DNA of 17,616 nucleotides from Burkholderiales bacterium (GTDB lineage Bacteria; Pseudomonadota; Gammaproteobacteria; Burkholderiales; Burkholderiaceae_C). The stretch lies in assembly GCA_947448105.1 (NCBI GenBank), contig CANFNE010000018.1:1-17616 (forward strand), read 5' to 3'. The notes beneath the pieces were generated by a model. It worked only from the letters and a program-made list of their open reading frames with translations. It did no database searches and was not told where the DNA came from. The position numbers and the translations under genes are program-made. Below, piece by piece: positions 13,343 to 17,616 of this stretch; the stretch's first letter is position 1, and every line of letters begins with the position of its first letter.

Positions 13343-14164
13343 TTACGATTTCAATGCTTCGATGATGAGTTTTTCATTTCCATCGTCGCTTAAACGGACT
13401 TGCGCCGGTTTTCCGAGCACATCGCCTGCCAGTTCTTTTTCGGTGGTGCGGTAAATACCCGCAATCGACACCAGTTCAGGTTCCAGACACAGCGAAAAAA
13501 TACGCGCACCGGCGTTGCCCCGGGCCCCGGCCATGGCTTTACCGCGCAAGGGGGCATACACATGGATGTTGCCGTCTGCTATCACCTCCGCACCGCGGTT
13601 GACCATGGCCAACACCACCAGATCGCCACCACGGGCATAGACTTTTTGACCCGAACGCAAGGGTTTGGTCACCACCATGGTGGGCACGGGTGCGGCGTCT
13701 CGTGCCAGGGCAGGCACCCCTGCGGGCTCAACCGCAGCAGCCTTGGCCAACGGGGCAGGCGCTGCGGGCGCAGAGGCGGCGGCTTTGGTAGCCGGCGCTG
13801 CAACGCGACGTGGCTCTGGTGGCGCTTCGGTCAAACCTAGGCGCTGGGCGACCGCCAAGCTGGCAGGATCCAGACCGCGCACCGCCATGGGCACAAGTTT
13901 GCAGGCACCAAAAGCCTTCATCAGCATTTCCCATTGCGGATGCGGCAAAACGATGTCGGTTTGGGTGAAGTCGATCACCACGCCATCGGTGTCGAAGAAG
14001 TCCGGGCTTTCACCCTTGGGACCAAAACTTCGAACCAGTTCAGCGGCCACAATCGCCAGGTCATGGGTCTTGACCACCAGAGCCACCAGGGTCAGTTGGG
14101 CGCTCTTGAGTTCAAAAGCAGCTGGCACAGCACCAGAGGAAACAGCGGCGGGAGGAACCGTCAT
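13343..14164 (-). CDS. minC: Septum site-determining protein MinC
   Basis: 273-residue MinC, the FtsZ inhibitor. Residues 15-112 are the N-terminal domain that attacks FtsZ (FELKSAQLTLVALVV, then GVVIDFTQTDIVLPHPQWEML). Residues 113-162 form an unusually long Ala/Pro-rich linker (ATKAAASAPAAPAPLAKAAA). Residues 163-273 are the right-handed beta-helix that binds MinD, with RSGQKVYARGGDLVVL, GAEVIADGNIHVYAPLRGKA and GARIFSLCLEPELVSIAGIYR. I use ATG 14162-14164; the open frame extends to a TTG at 14186-14188, but neither start has a Shine-Dalgarno. It is the first gene of minCDE and transcribes away from the origin-like region. Confidence 0.96.
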   Translation of the reverse strand: MTVPPAAVSSGAVPAAFELKSAQLTLVALVVKTHDLAIVAAELVRSFGPKGESPDFFDTDGVVIDFTQTDIVLPHPQWEMLMKAFGACKLVPMAVRGLDPASLAVAQRLGLTEAPPEPRRVAAPATKAAASAPAAPAPLAKAAAVEPAGVPALARDAAPVPTMVVTKPLRSGQKVYARGGDLVVLAMVNRGAEVIADGNIHVYAPLRGKAMAGARGNAGARIFSLCLEPELVSIAGIYRTTEKELAGDVLGKPAQVRLSDDGNEKLIIEALKS

Positions 14165-14194
14165 GGGGCTTGGCGTTGTAATGGGCAAGCACCG

Positions 14195-14222
14195 ATTTTA
14201 CCGTATGCAATGGTGGTGAAAA
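14195..14222 (-). promoter_or_regulatory. Candidate minCDE promoter
   Basis: Read leftward, TTTTCA (14217-14222) and TAAAAT (14195-14200) are separated by 16 bp. They match the sigma-70 hexamers at 4 of 6 and 5 of 6 positions and lie 31 bp before the minC ATG. Confidence 0.45.
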
Positions 14223-14306
14223 AACACTGGCTCGGCGCTGCAAACCACGTCTGTACGCTGCGATTGGTTGTTTCCTGTCTTCTTTCTTATTTCTTTATTT
14301 AAAGAA

Positions 14307-14318
14307 TAGTAGTAGTAG
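14307..14318 (+). repeat. Four tandem TAG triplets (DnaA-trio-like)
   Basis: TAG repeated four times directly after the AT-rich block, followed by ATAGAG. DnaA-trios are 3'-[G/A]A[T/A] triplets that guide DnaA onto single-stranded origin DNA; TAG read 5'-3' is exactly the GAT form, and its polarity is right for DnaA loading from boxes to the right. Confidence 0.6.
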
Positions 14319-14454
14319 ATAGAGCAGGCTTCTTTCTGTGTACAAGTGATTTTTGTCCTTAAGAATCATGGACTTAAGCACTTGCATTGGATGTGCAGGA
14401 CGGTGTTTTAGGGTGTCTTGTGAAAAGGGATAACTTTTCAGAACGCGCGACGCT

Positions 14455-14463
14455 TGTGCATAA
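14455..14463 (-). promoter_or_regulatory. DnaA box TTATGCACA
   Basis: The + strand reads TGTGCATAA; the complement TTATGCACA fits the DnaA consensus TTWTNCACA at every position. It lies 20 bp from the next box. Confidence 0.6.
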
Positions 14464-14482
14464 CTACAGGCTTATTCCGTTT

Positions 14483-14491
14483 TTATCCACA
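14483..14491 (+). promoter_or_regulatory. Consensus DnaA box TTATCCACA
   Basis: A perfect match to the strongest DnaA box, in the orientation opposite to the box at 14455-14463. It lies 68 bp before the nnrU-family start codon. Confidence 0.7.
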
Positions 14492-14559
14492 GGCTTTCGT
14501 GTTGCTTGCAGGCCTGTGTGTGGTACCGTTATTTTTGTCGTCATAGAAGGAGAAGCGCA

Positions 14560-15138
14560 ATGCTTTATCTGGTGCTGGGCTTGGTGGTTTTTTTGGGCAC
14601 GCATTCCTTGCGCATCGGTGGCGATGCGCGCCGTGACGCTCTGCGCGCCCGCATGGGTGAAGCCCGTTTTAAGACGGTCTACGCTTTGCTCTCGCTCGTG
14701 GGCTTGTTGCTGGTGGTCTACGGCTTTGGTGTGGCACGCGAAACACCGGAAGTGCTGTGGACGCCGCCTGCCGGTATGCGTCACCTGGCTTTTTTACTGA
14801 TGCTGATTGCGATGGTCTTGATGGTGGCGACTTATGTTCCACGCAACGCCCTGCGCGCACGTCTGCACCATCCCATGGTCTTGTCGGTCAAAGTGTGGGC
14901 GCTGGCGCATTTGCTGGCCAATGGAACGCTGGCCCACGTGGTGCTGTTTGGAGGATTTTTGCTTTGGAGCGTGCTGGTGTTTAGAGCATCACGCCAGCGC
15001 GATCGGGAATTGCAAACCGTGTACCCCGCCGGGGAACCTATTCCTACTGCCATCACTGCAGGCCTGGGTCTTTTGCTGTGGCTGGTGACGCTGGGATGGC
15101 TGCACGGCATTTTGATTGGCGTGCGTTTGATTGCTTAG
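14560..15138 (+). CDS. NnrU family membrane protein
   Basis: 192-residue inner-membrane protein of the NnrU family, with five to six hydrophobic segments (MLYLVLGLVVFLGTHSLR; VYALLSLVGLLLVVYGF; MRHLAFLLMLIAMVLMVATYV; LWALAHLL-type; and a C-terminal GLGLLLWLVTLGWLHG). GTHSLR near the N-terminus, ATYVPRNALRARLHHPMVLSVKVWALAHLLANG (in parts) and the central HPM are family hallmarks. NnrU was named from a denitrification regulon of Rhizobiaceae, but most homologues are outside such clusters, and a heme/quinone-linked role is only suspected. AAGGAG (14547-14552), 7 nt before ATG 14560, is one of the best ribosome sites in the window. It ends 3 bp from the convergent DUF2788 gene. Confidence 0.88.
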   Translation: MLYLVLGLVVFLGTHSLRIGGDARRDALRARMGEARFKTVYALLSLVGLLLVVYGFGVARETPEVLWTPPAGMRHLAFLLMLIAMVLMVATYVPRNALRARLHHPMVLSVKVWALAHLLANGTLAHVVLFGGFLLWSVLVFRASRQRDRELQTVYPAGEPIPTAITAGLGLLLWLVTLGWLHGILIGVRLIA

Positions 15139-15141
15139 TTT

Positions 15142-15351
15142 TTAGATATTGAACCACCACTGGATCGCCATCTTGGCAACAAAGCCCACCATGCCAAAAG
15201 CCAAACCGAGAAAAAGCACAAAGGTGCCGAATTTACCGGCCTTGGCTTCCCACGCAAGCTGTCCGATGATGAACAGCATGTACAGCATGAAAGCGCCCAC
15301 ACCAAAGGTGAGGCCGAAGCTGGCAATCTGGTCTTCGGTATAGCCCCACAT
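15142..15351 (-). CDS. DUF2788 small membrane protein
   Basis: 69-residue protein with two predicted transmembrane helices: FGLTFGVGAFMLYMLFIIG (13-30) and FGTFVLFLGLAFGMVGFVA (41-59), joined by a short charged loop (QLAWEAKAGK). The end KMAIQWWFNI is typical of DUF2788 as I recall it. Function is unknown. Its ATG (15349-15351) shares one base with the stop codon of the upstream DUF2189 gene (TGATG), so the two are translationally coupled. A longer open frame upstream belongs to the DUF2189 gene read in another frame. It converges with the nnrU-family gene with 3 bp between stop codons. Confidence 0.85.
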   Translation of the reverse strand: MWGYTEDQIASFGLTFGVGAFMLYMLFIIGQLAWEAKAGKFGTFVLFLGLAFGMVGFVAKMAIQWWFNI

Positions 15352-16187
15352 CAGTGGGGTTCCGTTGTGGCAGACGGGACTTGTCGCAGGGCCAGGTCTT
15401 GGGTGTTGATCAGGTCGCGGTACGCATGCCAGCTTGCGTGTCCCAGCAGGGGAATGACGAACACCAGGCCCAGCAACAAAGAGCCCAAGCCCAGCAAACT
15501 CATGAGTAAGAGAATGGCGGCCCAAGCCGCCATAGGCACCGGGTTTTTCAACACCACACCCCAGCTCAGCAACACCGCTTGCCACAGCGAAATACGCCGG
15601 TCTAGCAAGAGGGGCATGGTCACTACGCTGGACGCAAAAATAGGCGCCGCCATCACGCCACCGAGCGCCAGCCATATTTCAAACAACCAGCCGTCTTTGG
15701 CGCCCGCGACAAAGCGCAAAAAGTCAATTGGTGTTTGGATAGGAACGGGCGACAGCAAGGTGATCAGCGCAGCCGACGTGACAACCCAGCCGGTAGACGC
15801 GAGCGCCAACAAGAGGCCGAACTGCACCATGCACCAGTAGTCATTGCCTAGTTTGTCGTCGTGGCTGGCTTGCCAATTTGTCCAGGTGCGCCAGACGGTG
15901 CTCCAGCGCGCGGGTTCTTGTTTTTCCAGTTCACGGCTCAGGGCGTACAAGCTGGCGGCCAATACGGGAGCAATGAACAAAAAGCCCGACAAAGCACCGG
16001 CCAACAACCAAAACCGGTCATGCGCGACCAGGGTGATAAATCCACCCACCGCTGTCAGCACCAAGCCATGGGCCAGGCTGATCCAACGCAGCTTGACCAG
16101 GTCGCGCATGCCCAAAACCAGCCAGCCCAGCGTCTGTCCCATGCTGACAGCGCGCACCATGCTGGCTTGGAGTGGGGTTTGGCTCAT
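15351..16187 (-). CDS. DUF2189 integral membrane protein
   Basis: 278-residue polytopic membrane protein. Helices are visible at about 35-60 (WISLAHGLVLTAVGGFITLV), 65-85 (LLAGALSGFLFIAPVLAASLY), 120-145, and in a long C-terminal run (AAILLLMSLLGLGSLLLGLVFVIPLLGHASWHAYRDL, read in parts). The GFLFIAPVLAASLYALSRELE and GHASWHAYRDL motifs are DUF2189 signatures as I recall them. In other proteobacteria such genes lie near respiratory oxidases, but here the neighbours are DUF2788 and an NnrU-family gene, which may point to a shared envelope or respiratory role. The start is ATG 16185-16187 (MSQTPLQAS); no ribosome site is visible, so the message may be leaderless. Confidence 0.82.
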   Translation of the reverse strand: MSQTPLQASMVRAVSMGQTLGWLVLGMRDLVKLRWISLAHGLVLTAVGGFITLVAHDRFWLLAGALSGFLFIAPVLAASLYALSRELEKQEPARWSTVWRTWTNWQASHDDKLGNDYWCMVQFGLLLALASTGWVVTSAALITLLSPVPIQTPIDFLRFVAGAKDGWLFEIWLALGGVMAAPIFASSVVTMPLLLDRRISLWQAVLLSWGVVLKNPVPMAAWAAILLLMSLLGLGSLLLGLVFVIPLLGHASWHAYRDLINTQDLALRQVPSATTEPH

Positions 16188-16273
16188 GCGAGAAGTGTAC
16201 GGAGAAAAGCCTGCGGCATGGCTTGAAGTGCAATGGCCAGGGTTGTCAGCCACTACGCCCTTGGGACGATGGC

Positions 16274-16288
16274 GCCATTCATAATGGC
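16274..16288. promoter_or_regulatory. Inverted repeat upstream of the glutaredoxin-like gene
   Basis: GCCATT (16274-16279) and AATGGC (16283-16288) form a perfect dyad with a 3-bp spacer. It overlaps a second palindrome, ATGGCGCCAT (16269-16278). It lies between the two divergent genes, 21 bp before the right-hand ATG, where it would cover a promoter or the ribosome site region. Role unknown. Confidence 0.35.
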
Positions 16289-16309
16289 ATTTTGTGGAGG
16301 AACACAACG

Positions 16310-16675
16310 ATGGCAAGAGCAATACTGAGCGAATCCGATATTCACCCGGCGATTCGCCAAACGGTGGCGTCACACCACCACGAGGTGGTGGACGAAGTCA
16401 AGGCAGCGATTGCCGCCCACCCAGTGCTGGTGGTGGGTATGGCGATGAACCCCATGCCCAAAAAAGCCCGCGCTGCCCTCACCCAGGCGGGCGTTGTACA
16501 TGAATACCTGGAATACGGCAGCTACTTCAACACCTGGCGCAAGCGCAACGCCCTGAAAATGTGGTCTGGCTGGCCCACCTTTCCTATGGTGTTTGTCAAA
16601 GGCACGCTGGTCGGCGGTGCCACTGACGTGCAGGCCTTGATTGCCAGTGGCGAACTCAAAAAAATGCTGGCCTGA
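16310..16675 (+). CDS. Glutaredoxin-fold protein without cysteines
   Basis: 121-residue protein that lines up with monothiol glutaredoxins (GrxD). After a leader helix it has PVLVVGMAMNPMPKKA (38-53) where GrxD has P-LLYMKGSP-LPSCGFSA, then WPTFPMVFV (88-96) with the cis-proline, then GTLVGGATDVQALIASGEL (98-116). The CGFS motif is replaced by PMPKK, the GG-C-D of the glutathione site is GGAT, and the protein has no cysteine at all. It therefore cannot do thiol chemistry or bind a CGFS iron-sulfur cluster in the usual way; it may bind glutathione or a protein partner. GGAGG (16296-16300) lies 9 nt before ATG 16310. It is divergent from the DUF2189 gene. The family is recognised only by fold; function unknown. 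Confidence 0.8.
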   Translation: MARAILSESDIHPAIRQTVASHHHEVVDEVKAAIAAHPVLVVGMAMNPMPKKARAALTQAGVVHEYLEYGSYFNTWRKRNALKMWSGWPTFPMVFVKGTLVGGATDVQALIASGELKKMLA

Positions 16676-16728
16676 ACTAGCAGGGCTCTGGCGCAGCGCT
16701 TTTATATAAGTCCGTACCGAGCCGGGTT

Positions 16729-17214
16729 TTAGTGTTGCCAAGGTCCACGGCGCATCAGATGCGCGTGTTCGGCATCCAAGGTTTTCTTTTGCGTGCTGTC
16801 CAGGCTTGCGTAAAACGTTTTGATCGCTTCATCGCGTTGGTCCATCAAAGGCTTCATGGCTTCTTGGTGCTGGGTGCGCAGCTGGCGCATTTTGTCGATG
16901 CGTTCGGGCGTGGTCAGCTTGTCCAGTTCGGCGCGGTCTGGCATGGCAAAAGGAGCAGCGGCTGGCGGCTTCATGACGGCGCTGAAGGTCGCCCAGGCGG
17001 GTTCTTGTGATGCGCTGATATGCAGCTTGCGCTTGAGTTCTTCCAGGTGTTTGGTGGCACGGGCTTGCATGCGTTCAGCGGACATGGCCTGTCCGTGGTG
17101 CATTCCAAACAGGGCTTCGTGCTCGTCCATGGGGGGACCCATTTGGGCCATAGCGCTCAGACCCACGGCAGCCAGACTGGCGGCAACAAGAAGTGTTTTC
17201 CAAGGTGTTTTCAT
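16729..17214 (-). CDS. Spy/CpxP-family (LTXXQ) periplasmic protein
   Basis: 161-residue exported protein. Residues 1-23 are a Sec signal peptide (MKTPWKTLLVAASLAAVGLSAMA, cleavage after AMA). The mature part is almost all helix, with the Spy/CpxP repeats LTTPERIDKMRQLRTQ (100-115) and LDSTQKKTLD (138-147, the LTXXQ motif). Family members are envelope-stress chaperones or metal-sensing partners of two-component systems. The mature N-terminus is rich in Met and His (MGPPMDEHEALFGMHHGQAM), which could bind metal. ATG 17212-17214 is preferred because the upstream extension would spoil the signal peptide; the ribosome site is weak. It diverges from rdgC, and a phased repeat array lies 46 bp upstream, which suggests control by a response regulator. 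Confidence 0.85.
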   Translation of the reverse strand: MKTPWKTLLVAASLAAVGLSAMAQMGPPMDEHEALFGMHHGQAMSAERMQARATKHLEELKRKLHISASQEPAWATFSAVMKPPAAAPFAMPDRAELDKLTTPERIDKMRQLRTQHQEAMKPLMDQRDEAIKTFYASLDSTQKKTLDAEHAHLMRRGPWQH

Positions 17215-17259
17215 CGCGGTATCTTTCAGTGGCTGCACCGTTGCGGAAATCGCCAGGCA

Positions 17260-17310
17260 GTTAAAGCAGTGTGCAAGTAGTGTGTAAGTGCGCGATTGCG
17301 CTCGTGCAAG
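17260..17310. promoter_or_regulatory. Phased GTNNAAG repeat array, candidate response-regulator operator
   Basis: GTTAAAG (17260-17266), GTGCAAG (17271-17277) and GTGTAAG (17282-17288) recur exactly every 11 bp, and a second GTGCAAG (17304-17310) lies 22 bp further on. A looser TTGTAAA follows at 17314-17320. Direct heptamers one helical turn apart are typical of OmpR-family response regulators. The array lies in the 153-bp gap between the divergent Spy-like gene and rdgC. Which regulator binds cannot be told. Confidence 0.5.
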
Positions 17311-17367
17311 GCTTTGTAAAGTTGGCCATGCGCCAAGTTTGGTTTTATTGAAGAAAGAAAGTTAGCT

Positions 17368-17616
17368 GTGTTTAAAAATTTGATGGTGTATCGCCTGACG
17401 GCCCCCTGGACCGCCACTGTGGCGCAAGTCGAGGCCGCGCTGCAGGAAGCGCATTTTGTGGAATGTGGCGCTTCGCAAGAAAAATCGGTCGGCTGGGTCG
17501 AACCCCGCGGCCAAGCCCATGGCGCCTGCGTGGAGGTCGTGGCCGGCCAGTGGATATTGAAATGGATGATGGAAGTCAAAAGCGTGCCCGGCTCGGTGGT
17601 CAAACGCAAAGTGCAA
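17368..17616 (+). CDS. rdgC: Recombination-associated protein RdgC, N-terminal part
   Basis: The window holds the first 83 codons; the frame is still open at the last base. FKNLMVYRLT directly after the start, then VECGASQEKSVGWVEPRG, is the RdgC N-terminus almost exactly. RdgC is a ring-shaped DNA-binding protein that limits RecA filament activity and is associated with the nucleoid. The start is GTG 17368-17370, because the ATG five codons on would cut into the conserved FKNLMVYR; only a weak purine run precedes it. It is divergent from the Spy-like gene. Full length is expected to be about 300 residues. Confidence 0.92.
   Translation, partial: MFKNLMVYRLTAPWTATVAQVEAALQEAHFVECGASQEKSVGWVEPRGQAHGACVEVVAGQWILKWMMEVKSVPGSVVKRKVQ

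Larger units (their letters stand above)
14281..14491. other. Origin-of-replication-like region (oriC candidate)
   Basis: Most of the 395-bp gap 14165-14559 is non-coding DNA with an origin-like layout. An unwinding block at 14281-14306 has only 4 G/C in 26 bp and contains the near-palindrome TTCTTTATTTAAAGAA (14291-14306). Four TAG triplets follow at 14307-14318, then ATAG, which is the DnaA-trio arrangement (3'-GAT on the same strand) next to the AT block. After a short spacer come TGTGTACAA (14337-14345, one mismatch to a DnaA box), TGTGAAAAG (14419-14427, one mismatch), TGTGCATAA (14455-14463, fits TTWTNCACA) and a perfect TTATCCACA (14483-14491). Two CTTAAG palindromes lie 15 bp apart at 14358 and 14373. 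The order matches oriC of other Burkholderiales as I remember it. minCDE and nnrU run outward from it. dnaA is not in the window. Confidence 0.6.

Noticed and set aside
17226..17616. Leftward open frames antisense to rdgC
   Set aside because: The + strand encodes an unmistakable RdgC N-terminus; the antisense peptides are His/Thr-rich and featureless.
1..17616. CRISPR array, tRNA, rRNA, insertion sequence or prophage
   Set aside because: No regularly spaced repeats, tRNA cloverleaf, transposase motif or phage gene was seen on either strand.

Overview
The window is high-GC, densely packed chromosomal DNA that looks like a betaproteobacterium of the order Burkholderiales, most likely family Comamonadaceae (Rhodoferax/Polaromonas-like). 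This rests on remembered protein resemblance (minCDE layout, an extended second IF-1, DUF2788, NnrU, RdgC, the RidA/DUF1028/ArgE set) and on Burkholderiales-style origin sequence; no database search was possible. I see 25 protein genes (two cut by the window edges), no tRNA or rRNA, no insertion sequence and no CRISPR array.

Layout. 1-126: the end of a DmsC-type membrane anchor. 204-913: a leftward AbrB-type antitoxin / PIN-domain toxin pair, with an inverted-repeat operator just upstream. 1267-2538: a flavin monooxygenase-like oxidoreductase, followed by a REP-like palindrome. 2619-5858: a tight leftward operon, RidA-family protein > DUF1028 > LysR regulator > ArgE-type deacylase. 6139-7353: a divergent MFS transporter. 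7373-8008: a hemolysin III/PAQR membrane protein. 8127-8714: an HD-domain protein that keeps a six-residue ligand set like the diiron oxygenases PhnZ and MIOX. 8759-9844: aroG (DAHP synthase). 9885-10139: an IF-1 paralogue. 10181-10429: a small conserved hypothetical. 10672-11385: a class I glutamine amidotransferase ending in a strong terminator. 11652-12125: an Lrp/AsnC regulator with its own dyad operator. 12221-14164: minC-minD-minE, leftward. 14165-14559: a 395-bp intergenic region with the hallmarks of a replication origin. 14560-15138: an NnrU-family protein. 15142-16187: a coupled DUF2189/DUF2788 membrane pair. 16310-16675: a glutaredoxin-fold protein with no cysteine. 16729-17214: a Spy/CpxP-like periplasmic protein. 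17368-end: the start of rdgC.

How the genes relate. minCDE places the division site, and the origin-like DNA beside it would put replication initiation and division-site selection next to each other. The RidA/DUF1028/LysR/ArgE operon looks like a self-regulated catabolic unit that hydrolyses an N-acylated or amidated nitrogen compound and deals with a reactive intermediate; the divergent MFS protein could carry its substrate. The remainder are single housekeeping or stress genes.

The observations most worth following are: (1) the minC-nnrU region, with an 85% AT block, four TAG triplets in DnaA-trio arrangement, a consensus DnaA box and further boxes, but no dnaA in the window; (2) a helically phased GTNNAAG repeat array between the Spy-like gene and rdgC; (3) the cysteine-less glutaredoxin; (4) the HD protein with HD-oxygenase ligands; (5) the RidA-family protein lacking the catalytic arginine, inside an operon with an embedded LysR gene.
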